In this document: in pieces, positions 1-7,502 of the stretch
Layout of the letters: each line of letters starts with the position of its first letter
Numbering within the stretch: position 1 is the first letter of the stretch
From: Oscillospiraceae bacterium
Lineage (GTDB): Bacteria > Bacillota > Clostridia > Oscillospirales > Oscillospiraceae
Direction of reading: 5' to 3'
NCBI GenBank assembly: GCA_018265835.1
Contig: JABLYK010000044.1
Span: 1 to 16,631, forward strand
Length of the DNA stretch: 16,631 nucleotides
The notes under the pieces: generated by a model
What the model was told of the DNA's origin: nothing
Database searches by the model: none
What the model saw: the letters and a program-made list of their open reading frames with translations, nothing else
Program-made: the position numbers and the translations under genes

Positions 1-54
1 CACCCCACTTGTTAGATAGTATATCATACTGTCTAACAAATGGGGTGCAATTCA
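1..54. mobile_element. Imperfect palindrome with IS3-family-like terminal repeats (possible MITE or IS end, cut by window edge)
   Basis: Positions 1-47 form a nearly perfect inverted repeat centred on base 24: bases 1-22 pair with 47-26, with one C/A mismatch (8/40) and one T.G wobble (17/31). Read outward on the minus strand from base 54, each arm has the form TGAATTGCACCCCA then TTTGTTAGACA. As I recall them, IS3-family (IS150-group) ends look like this: TG, then a CACCCC block, then GTTAGACA. The outer ends face outward and only about 3 nt separate the inner ends, so this would be two terminal repeats with no transposase between, as in a MITE. The left arm probably continues beyond the window. 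It lies 72 bp past the stop of the YidC-sulfatase gene and could also act as its terminator if a T-run lies to the left. The palindrome is certain; the IS3 assignment is by memory of the motif. Confidence 0.5.
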
Positions 55-126
55 AGCTCTGTGTTCTGGGGGATTTTTTCGGCTTCCGCAGCCGGATGTG
101 GCTAAGGAGACTACTCCCTGGATGTC

Positions 127-2913
127 TCAATACGTGCCAAGAGATCTCCAGTTGTTCGCATCAAAGATATTATCATGCACGGCGTACCATTCACTCGGCA
201 GATGCGTGTTCCCATTATCCACAGTCACGTCATGCGTATTGGTGTACGAAACGTGCTGTTCCGGCTTGTTCTTTGCGTCACTGTTAATGGCCTTACCCGT
301 GAACGGATTGACCGGGTTCTCGACCAGCCCCTGAAGCGCCAGCGTCGGCACATCCCCGTTCGTCATAAACTGGTTGTCCGTCGTAAACGTCGTACTGTTA
401 AAGTCCTTGACCAGCAGCAGCGGGTTGAAAAACGTCACGCCTTCCCTGACGTTGCTCCCAAAAGCCATCTTCTCAAACTCCGGCAGCGGGCAAGCGTGAT
501 CGGCCACGATGATGATTCGGGTATTGTCATACACATCATTCGCGCGGAGATAGTCCAGCCAGTTGCCGATCTGGATCAGGCTCGCCATATTCGCGTGGTA
601 GTGGATCATCGTGTATTCGTCCGTCAGCTGAATGCTCCGTCCGTCGATCGACCGGCGTTCTGCGTGTGCCGCGTCATACTCGGTATTGTCCACGACGGCA
701 GCTGGCACGTACTCCGGCTCCTGCAGCAGCATCGCGTCGTGCGTCGTGTCGTTGCTCATCATCAGGAAGGTGTTTTCAGCCGAATCCTGAATTTCTGTCA
801 TGGCGGTCAAATTTTCCAACACAGCGTAGGCGTTCAAAAAGCCGGTATCCATGCCACTGGCCTTTGACACGCCGTTCTGGCTTTGTACGGCGGCAGAGGT
901 TGCTTCCTTCTGCTCCGCCATAGCGTCCGCCTCGTTGTACAGGCCCTGATTGTAAAGGCTCGGCTGGCAGAACAGCGGAGAAATCTTAAACAGGCTGTAG
1001 CAGAAGAAGTTGCGGCTGCGGGCGTGCTCGACCGCCTCCGCGCTCTTGGCGGATACATGCTTCTCCTCGGCTGTTTCGTGCTGAAATTTCCCCATTGTAA
1101 TATATTTATGGATGTCCGGATATTCATCGTAGATGCTCAGATCCGGAATCCACCGGTAGCCCGCATAAGTGGGGTCGCACACCGTCACTTCGAAATCATT
1201 TTTGTCAAAGAGCACCGGCATGACCTTCAGCGCCTCGTTATTCTTGCTTTCCAGCGACTCATTCACGCGCTGGTTCACCGCCTCCGGCGTGTACTCATAC
1301 CCGCCGTAAATCGCAGGCGCGCCCTCGTTGGTGCAAACGCCGAAGCTGATCGTATTCGGGTAGTAGGTAAAGCCAGCAAACTGCTCCTGCAACTCTGGTT
1401 TTTCCTCAAGCAAAAACGGTACAAACCCATTCACGGCGCGGTCCATCATCAGCACGACCACGTTTTTCCCGTGCTTGCTCAAGGGGATCCTGGGCATATC
1501 CTGCGCTGTGGTCTCCAGATTGTCTGTCATCTCGGAAAGATTCGTCCGGATGCCCGCCACATTCACAACGGACATGCCGACCACCGCCAGACACAGCGCC
1601 AGATACGCTGCCTGTACGATCGCCGCTTTCTTCTTCCAGATCAAATACAGCAGCGCCACCAGCGCCAACAAAATCGCCAAGTTCACCAGCATCTGTCCGG
1701 ATGTGATGTTCGGATAGGCGTCGTATTTGAGCATGGAGGAGAGGTTGCCGAAGTTGGTTCCAAAGAACATATAGTCCACGACGGCCACACCGGACAGCGC
1801 CAGCATGACAAAGCCCATGGTCTTTTTGCCTGCCGGGCTGGCCAGCTTGTAGAAGATGCCGAACCAGATCAGGAACGTACCACCCGCCAGCAGCAGCGAA
1901 TTGAGCACATACCACAGCGGGGATTTGTACGCCATGATATCAACGAATTCCGCCGGAGACGCCTTGATGACTGCCGACGGAATCAGAACGCCGGTCAGGA
2001 TCGTAAGAAACACGCAGCTAAACACAAAAATCTTTCCGTCCGCTTTCGTCAGCGTGGGAGCCTCGCTCTTTTTTGCGCCCTTCTTTACCAGGGTCAGCAC
2101 CAGCGGGAGCTGGAGCATCAGAAGCAGGAGGATGAGCAGGATCTGCTTTCGCGTTGTATCCATGGGGTGCACAAACAAGACTACCGCAAGCAGCGCCAGC
2201 CCCGCAACGGAGGCGCTGACGCTCAGCACCAGCCGCGGATTTCTGAGCTTGTAGAAGATATTCTTCAGCAGGGAGAACACGTTGTTCAGCGTCCAGTAGA
2301 ACACCAATCCGGCCGGAGAATTGTACAGAAACACCAGAAAGATCAGCGCCATCCCGTACATCTGCAGCTTGCTTTTGAACGGGAAGCCCTTCATATAGAT
2401 GGCGGCGGAGATCACATTGATGGCCGTCATCAGGATCGGCAGCACATTGATGGTAAGCCCCGCTACTGTAAGCAGCGCATCCGGTGCGCCCAGATCGTGA
2501 ATTGGGCCGAACGACACGCCGCGCAGCAGCTGCAGGCCAGAAAGGAAGCGATAGGCCGCAATGAAAAACGGAATCTCCAGCAGCAGAGAGATCGACCCTT
2601 TCAGCGCATAGGTCGGCTTATAGTGATTCTGCCGGTAATAAGTCTGCAGCATCATGAAGCGTTCGTCGCCCTTGAACGTCTTTTTGATGTGCGTCACCCA
2701 CGGCTGCAGCTTCGCCTCTACAGTTCTCTGCTCGGCCTGCAAAGCGTCCGCCCGCCGGTACAGGGGGAGCACCAGAAAATTCATCGCCAGACTCAGGAAG
2801 ATAATCGACAGGCCCGGATGATTGAGGATGCGGTACGCAATTGAGAATACCACCTCAAAAAACAGCTCCAGCGGGCCAATCAGCAAGTTATACAGTGCGG
2901 TCCCGATCGTCAT
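127..2913 (-). CDS. YidC/Oxa1-like domain fused to membrane region and LtaS/sulfatase-type phosphotransferase domain
   Basis: A 928-residue protein in three parts. Residues about 15-225 are YidC/Oxa1-like: a first TM ending in LVLPLYRRAD, a charged cytoplasmic loop (about 53-100) and the typical motif NSPAGLVFYWTLNN (198-211). Residues about 228-455 hold several further hydrophobic segments. Residues about 482-840 match the sulfatase/alkaline-phosphatase fold used by lipoteichoic acid synthase and phosphoethanolamine transferases: D491 in VLMMDRA, T528 in GVCTNEGAPA as probable nucleophile, and D805-H806 in IIVADHA, the positions of LtaS metal ligands and catalytic Thr. The catalytic part should face outside. 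The arginine usual in the first YidC TM appears replaced by N45, so insertase activity is doubtful. Start: ATG with AAAGGAG upstream. It overlaps the CPBP gene by 26 bp, so translation is probably coupled. Inferred role: transfer of phosphoglycerol or a similar group to a surface polymer or lipid. Architecture is clear; substrate is unknown. Confidence 0.85.
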   Translation of the reverse strand: MTIGTALYNLLIGPLELFFEVVFSIAYRILNHPGLSIIFLSLAMNFLVLPLYRRADALQAEQRTVEAKLQPWVTHIKKTFKGDERFMMLQTYYRQNHYKPTYALKGSISLLLEIPFFIAAYRFLSGLQLLRGVSFGPIHDLGAPDALLTVAGLTINVLPILMTAINVISAAIYMKGFPFKSKLQMYGMALIFLVFLYNSPAGLVFYWTLNNVFSLLKNIFYKLRNPRLVLSVSASVAGLALLAVVLFVHPMDTTRKQILLILLLLMLQLPLVLTLVKKGAKKSEAPTLTKADGKIFVFSCVFLTILTGVLIPSAVIKASPAEFVDIMAYKSPLWYVLNSLLLAGGTFLIWFGIFYKLASPAGKKTMGFVMLALSGVAVVDYMFFGTNFGNLSSMLKYDAYPNITSGQMLVNLAILLALVALLYLIWKKKAAIVQAAYLALCLAVVGMSVVNVAGIRTNLSEMTDNLETTAQDMPRIPLSKHGKNVVVLMMDRAVNGFVPFLLEEKPELQEQFAGFTYYPNTISFGVCTNEGAPAIYGGYEYTPEAVNQRVNESLESKNNEALKVMPVLFDKNDFEVTVCDPTYAGYRWIPDLSIYDEYPDIHKYITMGKFQHETAEEKHVSAKSAEAVEHARSRNFFCYSLFKISPLFCQPSLYNQGLYNEADAMAEQKEATSAAVQSQNGVSKASGMDTGFLNAYAVLENLTAMTEIQDSAENTFLMMSNDTTHDAMLLQEPEYVPAAVVDNTEYDAAHAERRSIDGRSIQLTDEYTMIHYHANMASLIQIGNWLDYLRANDVYDNTRIIIVADHACPLPEFEKMAFGSNVREGVTFFNPLLLVKDFNSTTFTTDNQFMTNGDVPTLALQGLVENPVNPFTGKAINSDAKNKPEQHVSYTNTHDVTVDNGNTHLPSEWYAVHDNIFDANNWRSLGTY

Positions 2914-3646
2914 ATCTTTCTCCTTTGTCTTGTCTCTTTTTGCGTCCGGACAGCATCCGTGCCACCCAGACCAGATAGCCTGTCAGTGCGAGCATTCCCA
3001 GAACGGAAGCGCCCGCCGGTACATACTTTATGGATGGGAAAAACGAACATAAATTCACGCCGATGTGCACAGCGATCGGCGCAAGCAGTGTGCGCCAGCG
3101 CAGATCAATCAGGCAGAACACAGCGCCGGCCACCAGCGACATGCAAGCCTGCAAAAGCGTCTGATGTGCGGCGGCAAACAGCATCGTACTCAGCAAAACA
3201 GCCCACCCGGAGCCAAAGCTGCGCGCACACCGCTGAAACACAACGCCGCGATACAAAATCTCCTCCGTGACCGGCCCCGCGATGCCGAAGGCGAGGATGG
3301 AAAGCAGAGAAACCGGCAAAGCATCCGCAGATGCGCTCAGGTGCTGATTCACCCACGCCGTCACCACCGCCAGACAGAGGATCACGCCGGCCAGTTCCGC
3401 CGCCATGCACAGCGAAACCGCCGCCCGGTTCCGGGGCTGCCGCGGCGGCCTGTCCTTCCTGAAAAAATACCAAAGCACAGCCGGCAGCGGGAACACACAG
3501 GCGCTCGCCGCCTTTGCTGTCTCAATGGTCAATCCCGCCCGGAGCAGCAGCGTCTGCGTCCCCAGACCGAGCAGCAAATACAGCAGCACCGGGAGCAGCA
3601 CGGAGCACCACTGCAGAAGTGGCAATTCGCCGCCATGCTTTTTCAT
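2888..3646 (-). CDS. CPBP-family intramembrane metalloprotease (CAAX/Abi type)
   Basis: A 252-residue polytopic membrane protein. The three CPBP signatures are present: EEILYRG at 128-134 (catalytic E128/E129 and R133), FAAAH with H161, and HIGVN with H194 and N198. These residues bind metal and activate water in Rce1-like glutamyl intramembrane proteases. The C-terminus is very charged (GRKKRQDKGERYDDRDR) and lies in the overlap with the next gene. The start ATG shares ATGA with the stop of the upstream glycerophosphotransferase gene; no good Shine-Dalgarno is visible, so expression probably depends on coupling. Some CPBP proteins in Firmicutes act in bacteriocin immunity or surface-protein processing. 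Here the tight operon suggests a role linked to the envelope polymer enzymes on either side; the substrate is unknown. Confidence 0.85.
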   Translation of the reverse strand: MKKHGGELPLLQWCSVLLPVLLYLLLGLGTQTLLLRAGLTIETAKAASACVFPLPAVLWYFFRKDRPPRQPRNRAAVSLCMAAELAGVILCLAVVTAWVNQHLSASADALPVSLLSILAFGIAGPVTEEILYRGVVFQRCARSFGSGWAVLLSTMLFAAAHQTLLQACMSLVAGAVFCLIDLRWRTLLAPIAVHIGVNLCSFFPSIKYVPAGASVLGMLALTGYLVWVARMLSGRKKRQDKGERYDDRDRTV

Positions 3647-4938
3647 TTCTGCGCCAGAGCCGCATCATCCGGCTCCATCTCGGATGGAGCCGGAACCGGG
3701 TCAGCTGACCCGGTATCTTCCAGAATCTGCTTTCGTTTTTGCAACAAATAGTCCACTGTACGGGTCGCGCCCTCTCCAATGCACGCCCAGGTCTCCTGCC
3801 GGGCAGCCTCGCGCGCCGCCTGATAGCCCGGAGCGTTCAGACAGTCGTCAATCAAGGCGCGGATGTCGTCCAGATTCTCCATGGTGAGCTGTCGCCCGAT
3901 CTTGGGCAGCGTGGAAAAGGCCCACAGCTCCTCTTCCAGCCAGCAGGCGTCATAGGGCGATTTGTCAAACGCGGTGTCCGCATAGATCACAGGCTTGTCA
4001 AATACGAGTGCAAAGTCAAAAATCACGCCGGAGAAATCTGAAATCAAAATATCCGAGCGTCGGAGCACTTCAAAGTTGTCGTTGTCCCGGTTCCACTCCA
4101 GCTGTTCGCTCGCCGGATATTCCTGCATGATCGCGTCCAGCATATCCTTTTCCGAGGTATAGGATTGCGGATGCGGACGCACAATCACATGATAGCCCGT
4201 CCGAAGCAGCGCCTCGATGATCTTTCCGCCATAGCGGCTGAAAATCGCGCTTGTGCCCCACGACGGGGCAAGCAGCACTGTGGTCGAATGCTCCGCGAGC
4301 GGTTCTGTATGCTCCAGACGCGCTTCCATAGCGTCCATATACGGCTGTCCTACAATGGACAACTCCTTTTCCGGCAGCTCCCGCAGTGCTTCCAGCTGCC
4401 GCACCTGATGGATCTGGTATTCCCCGGACAGGAGGATCGCGTCGTAATAGTCGATCCCGAACATTCTGTAGGCAGTGATGTCGCTGACCGCATGCGGAAT
4501 GTGCACGTACCATTTCACGTCCCGGGAGCGCTTCCACTGGTATACATCCAGACCGGGCGTACTGGAAAGCACAATGTCCGCCTTCAGCATGTTCAGCTTG
4601 GCAAAGGCTTTGTTGCCCTCGCCGACAAATTCGCACTGCACATATTCATAATCCCGCGCCAGCGCAGGATCGTCCGGAGAGGCCGTCAGGTAGACCGCCT
4701 TCTGGGCGCGTTTTTCCAGCTCGTCGCAGATGGGTTCGAACACGTTCCAATAGCGCTTGCTATCGGTAAAAATCGCAATGGGGATATTGGCATCGCTCCC
4801 CTTCTCCTTTTTCCCGCCGCTAAAATAGAAGCGGATTTTCATAAACGCATTGCGCAGGGCATAGATCGCGGCGCCCAAAACCCCAATCAGAATCGTAAAC
4901 AGCATACTCCCCGTTCCGGGATCTATGTAAAACCGCAT
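3643..4938 (-). CDS. CDP-glycerol glycerophosphotransferase-like protein (TagB/TagF family), membrane anchored
   Basis: A 431-residue protein. It opens with YIDPGTGSM and a hydrophobic segment (about 12-32), an N-terminal anchor found on many membrane proteins of Gram-positive bacteria. Residues about 52-400 fit the GT-B-like TagB/TagF fold: H149 in HIPHAVSD, LAPSWG (223-228), RPHP (254-257), and SDFSGVIFDFA (300-310) followed by DKPVIY. In TagF the histidines and the last block handle CDP-glycerol, so transfer of glycerol phosphate to a teichoic-acid-like polymer on the cytoplasmic face is the likely reaction. A related sugar- or alditol-phosphotransferase activity is possible. The C-terminal 25 residues (Pro/Asp/Glu-rich) look disordered and are encoded over two strong DNA palindromes. 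Start: ATG preceded by AAAAGGAG. First gene of a three-gene operon with a consensus promoter 30 bp upstream. Confidence 0.85.
   Translation of the reverse strand: MRFYIDPGTGSMLFTILIGVLGAAIYALRNAFMKIRFYFSGGKKEKGSDANIPIAIFTDSKRYWNVFEPICDELEKRAQKAVYLTASPDDPALARDYEYVQCEFVGEGNKAFAKLNMLKADIVLSSTPGLDVYQWKRSRDVKWYVHIPHAVSDITAYRMFGIDYYDAILLSGEYQIHQVRQLEALRELPEKELSIVGQPYMDAMEARLEHTEPLAEHSTTVLLAPSWGTSAIFSRYGGKIIEALLRTGYHVIVRPHPQSYTSEKDMLDAIMQEYPASEQLEWNRDNDNFEVLRRSDILISDFSGVIFDFALVFDKPVIYADTAFDKSPYDACWLEEELWAFSTLPKIGRQLTMENLDDIRALIDDCLNAPGYQAAREAARQETWACIGEGATRTVDYLLQKRKQILEDTGSADPVPAPSEMEPDDAALAQK
3668..3714. repeat. Two adjacent palindromes inside the 3' end of the glycerophosphotransferase gene
   Basis: Bases 3668-3678 (TCCGGCTCCAT) pair perfectly with 3684-3694 around a 5-nt loop. 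Immediately beside it, 3695-3714 is a perfect 20-bp palindrome with arms ACCGGGTCAG and CTGACCCGGT. Both are in frame in the low-complexity tail (residues about 409-424) just before the overlap with the CPBP gene. They may be a small palindromic repeat that entered the reading frame, or an mRNA structure between two coupled genes. No U-run follows, so they are not a standard terminator. Confidence 0.85.
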
Positions 4939-4967
4939 ATGTTTTTCTCCTTTTGTCGTATTTTTTT

Positions 4968-4996
4968 ATTATAAGCACATCCCGAATACTTGTCAA
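4968..4996 (-). promoter_or_regulatory. Consensus sigma-A promoter for the glycerophosphotransferase/CPBP/YidC-sulfatase operon
   Basis: On the minus strand TTGACA (4996-4991) and TATAAT (4973-4968) are separated by exactly 17 bp. Both hexamers match consensus fully. The -10 lies about 30 bp before the ATG at 4938, giving a short leader that contains the AAAAGGAG ribosome site. Confidence 0.85.
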
Positions 4997-5011
4997 TTTA
5001 ACTTTACATTT

Positions 5012-5034
5012 TTTTACATTGCGCTTTTGTAAAA
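5012..5034. promoter_or_regulatory. Possible operator: inverted repeat upstream of the -35 box
   Basis: Arms TTTTACA (5012-5018) and TGTAAAA (5028-5034) are perfectly complementary around 9 nt (TTGCGCTTT). The nearer arm starts 16 bp upstream of the -35 box of the operon promoter. A third TTTACA lies at 5003-5008, making a short repeated array. The position suits an activator site, but AT-rich repeats of this size can be chance. Confidence 0.3.
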
Positions 5035-5148
5035 TGGGCAGCAAATGCGAAGATTTCACACCCGATGCACATTTTTAAGATTTTTTTAGATTTCCACAAT
5101 TTTCAGAACTGCATTCCAGAAGGCACAGGCAGACAAACATCTAAAGTT

Positions 5149-5385
5149 TCACAGGAAATGAACGCCGAGTACGGCCACGCCCAGTGCAAGCAGGACAACG
5201 CCGGTTACGCGGTTCAGCGTCTTCGGCTGTGCCCAATTGGCGATCGTCGCTGCAATTCTCGTCCAGATAAATAAAAAGGCAACACACAACACCAAAGTCA
5301 AAACGTCCGGCGCGCCACCGATTAGAACAATGATAGCAGAAACACGGTGCTTTTCAATCCGCGCCCTGCCGCAAACGAAAAAACA
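5149..5385 (-). pseudogene. Start-less remnant of a membrane transporter, LysE-like C-terminus
   Basis: On the minus strand an open frame ends at TGA 5151-5149 and encodes a hydrophobic stretch, an amphipathic piece with IANWAQPKTLNRVTG and a last TM with LLALGVAVLG. This pattern resembles the last two TM segments of LysE/ArgO-type exporters (Pro, Leu-x-Arg, Gly, then a Leu/Gly-rich TM). There is no ATG, no ribosome site and no room for the first 100 or so residues: the frame is closed by a stop at 5388-5386, inside the lysS terminator. It therefore looks like a decayed 3' fragment. The family call rests on about 60 residues and is tentative. The rest of the 496-bp gap (4939-5434) holds the promoter, the possible operator and the lysS terminator. 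Confidence 0.4.
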
Positions 5386-5412
5386 TCACTGTCAAAAACA
5401 GTGATGTTTTTT
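5378..5412 (-). terminator. Intrinsic terminator after lysS (probably bidirectional)
   Basis: A 15-bp perfect stem: 5378-5392 (six A then CATCACTGT) pairs with 5398-5412 (ACAGTGATG then six T) around the loop CAAAA. On the minus strand the stem ends in a T-run, 23 nt past the lysS stop. The symmetric A/T tracts would also allow termination from the other side. Confidence 0.85.
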
Positions 5413-5434
5413 CTTCTGGTACAGAATCGGTCGA

Positions 5435-6940
5435 TCAAGTCTCAATCGGCTTCATCGTCGGGAACAAAATCACGTCGCGGATGGACGACGCGCCGCACAG
5501 CAGCATGACGCAGCGGTCAATGCCGATGCCGAGTCCGCCCGTAGGCGGCATCCCGTATTCCAGCGCATTGATGAAGTCCTCGTCCATCATGCCGGCCTCA
5601 TCGTCGCCCTTGGCGCGCAGCTCCACCTGCTTCTGGAAGCGCTGGCGCTGGTCGATCGGGTCGTTCAACTCCGAGAAGGCGTTGCCCATCTCGCTGCGGC
5701 AGATGAACAGCTCAAAGCGTTCGGTCAGACGCGGATCGGCCGGACTGCGCTTGGCCAGCGGCGACACATCCACGGGATGCATGGTGATAAACGTCGGCTG
5801 GACGAGCTGTCCCTCCACCTTCTGATCAAAGCACTCATAGAGCGCATGGCCCCATGTCGGTTCAACCTTGTCCATATCCACGCCGATGGCTTTGGCAGCG
5901 GCGACCGCCGCAGCGTCGTCTGTAATGGCCATGAAGTCCACGCCGAGGTACTGCTGGACCGCCTCCGCCATCGTCAGGCGCGGCCAGCCGGGGGCCAGAT
6001 GAATCTCCTCGCCCTGCCACGTCACATCATACGTACCGAGGATCTTCATCGCTGCCGACGAAAGCAGCTCCTCAAACAGATCCATCATATCGTTGAAATC
6101 CGCATAGGCCTGGTACAGCTCCACCGTGGTAAACTCCGGGTTGTGCTTGGTGTCCATGCCCTCGTTGCGGAAGATTCGCCCGATCTCATACACACGCTCG
6201 ATCCCGCCGACGATCAGACGCTTGAGATTCAGTTCCGTGGCGATGCGCAGATACATATTGATATCGAGCGTGTTGTGATGCGTGATAAACGGGCGCGCCG
6301 TCGCGCCGCCGGAGATCGTATTGAGCACCGGCGTCTCCACTTCCATAAAGCCGCGGCTGTCCAGATACGTGCGCACGTGGCGGATAAAGGCGCTGCGAAT
6401 CTCAAAGTTGCGGCGGCTGTCTTCGCTCATGATGAGATCGACATAGCGCTGGCGGTATTTCAGCTCCGTACTCGTCATGCCGTGGAACTTCTCCGGCAGC
6501 GGACGCAGCGACTTCGACAGTAGCGTCACCTGCTCCACATGGACGGAGATTTCCTCTGTCTTGGTTTTGAACACGTAACCCGACACACCGATGATATCGC
6601 CAATGTCGTACTTGCGGAAGTCTGCAAACTCCTGCGCCGTCACCGCGTCAGACCGGATATAAAGCTGAATCTGGCCGCGGTCGTCCTTGATGTGGCAGAA
6701 AATAGCCTTCCCCATGCCGCGCTTGGACATGATACGCCCTGCCACCTGAACAGTCTTCCCCTCGAAGCCGTCGTAATCGTTCTTAATCTCCGCAGACCAC
6801 GCACTGCGGACAAATCGGGTCTGCTGGAAGGGGTCGCGCCCCTCGTCCTGCAGCGTCTGCAGCTTATCCCGGCGCACCTGCAGAATTTCGGACAGATCCT
6901 GTTCTACCTCCGGGGCGGCATTCTTTCTTTCGTCGCTCAT
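5435..6940 (-). CDS. lysS: Lysyl-tRNA synthetase, class II
   Basis: A 501-residue enzyme that attaches lysine to tRNA-Lys in the cytoplasm, of normal family length. After an N-terminal helix come the OB-fold anticodon-binding domain (about 64-145) and the class II catalytic core: motif 1 around FMEVETPVLN (198-207), the THHNTLD loop (220-226), motif 2 around GRIFRNEGMDTKHNPEFT (254-271) and motif 3 around GLGIGIDR (469-476), then the usual ending ILFPTMKP. Start: ATG with GAGGG about 7 nt upstream. It begins 13 nt after the greA stop, so the two are one operon; this greA-lysS order is common in Firmicutes. No T-box is visible. Confidence 0.97.
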   Translation of the reverse strand: MSDERKNAAPEVEQDLSEILQVRRDKLQTLQDEGRDPFQQTRFVRSAWSAEIKNDYDGFEGKTVQVAGRIMSKRGMGKAIFCHIKDDRGQIQLYIRSDAVTAQEFADFRKYDIGDIIGVSGYVFKTKTEEISVHVEQVTLLSKSLRPLPEKFHGMTSTELKYRQRYVDLIMSEDSRRNFEIRSAFIRHVRTYLDSRGFMEVETPVLNTISGGATARPFITHHNTLDINMYLRIATELNLKRLIVGGIERVYEIGRIFRNEGMDTKHNPEFTTVELYQAYADFNDMMDLFEELLSSAAMKILGTYDVTWQGEEIHLAPGWPRLTMAEAVQQYLGVDFMAITDDAAAVAAAKAIGVDMDKVEPTWGHALYECFDQKVEGQLVQPTFITMHPVDVSPLAKRSPADPRLTERFELFICRSEMGNAFSELNDPIDQRQRFQKQVELRAKGDDEAGMMDEDFINALEYGMPPTGGLGIGIDRCVMLLCGASSIRDVILFPTMKPIET

Positions 6941-6953
6941 ATCGTTCCCTCAA

Positions 6954-7436
6954 TCAGTCGTTTTCCACGGAAAGGATCTTGAACTGCAGCTCGCCTGCCG
7001 GCGCTTCCACCGTGACGGTATCGCCCGCCTTGTGTCCCTTGAGCGCAAATCCAAAGGGGCTGTCGTCCGAGATGCACCCCTCCATGGGGTTTGCCTCCTG
7101 AGAGCCGACAATCTGATATTCTTCCTCAGAATCCTCATCAATGTCCAGCACCTTGACACGGCTGCCGATGACGATGGCATCCGCACTGGACTCCGCTTTC
7201 TCGACAATCTGGGCGTTTTCAATGAGATTTTTCAGCTCCGCGATCTTGGAGTAGAGCTTCCCCTGCTCGGTCTTCGCTTCGTCATATTCGCTGTTTTCAG
7301 ACAGGTCTCCGAACGAACGTGCTTCCTTGATGAGCTCTGCAACTTCCTTTTCACGGGTCGTTTCCAGATAATTGAGTTCATCCTTCAGGGCGTCCAGGCG
7401 CTCCTGGCTCATTTTATATCGGGTTTCGATCGCCAT
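6954..7436 (-). CDS. greA: Transcription elongation factor GreA
   Basis: A 160-residue protein (the family is usually about 158) that stimulates transcript cleavage by stalled RNA polymerase. The N-terminal half is the antiparallel coiled coil with the conserved tip signature around ARSFGDLSENSEYDEAK (D and E residues that reach the active centre); the C-terminal half is the FKBP-like domain with SPFGFALKGHKAGDTV. I chose the ATG at 7436 because AAAGAGGAG lies 7 nt upstream; a longer frame begins at an ATG 24 bp further on, where the ribosome site would fall inside the gene. First gene of greA-lysS, with its own promoter. Confidence 0.96.
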   Translation of the reverse strand: MAIETRYKMSQERLDALKDELNYLETTREKEVAELIKEARSFGDLSENSEYDEAKTEQGKLYSKIAELKNLIENAQIVEKAESSADAIVIGSRVKVLDIDEDSEEEYQIVGSQEANPMEGCISDDSPFGFALKGHKAGDTVTVEAPAGELQFKILSVEND

Positions 7437-7502
7437 AACAGTCTCCTCTTTCCTGGTCATTCAGATATTAAAAATAGGTTCCATGCTATCCGTATTCACG
7501 TC

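Noticed and set aside
48..126. Terminator of the YidC-sulfatase gene at CGGCT/AGCCG (about 80-94)
   Set aside because: A small stem exists, but on the minus strand it is followed by A residues rather than T.
883..2844. 653-codon plus-strand open frame
   Set aside because: It lies antisense to the YidC-sulfatase gene, is rich in Arg/Gln/His as expected for a GC-rich shadow frame, and has no recognisable domain or ribosome site.
6941..6953. T-box or other riboswitch controlling lysS
   Set aside because: Only 13 nt separate greA and lysS; there is no room for a leader structure.
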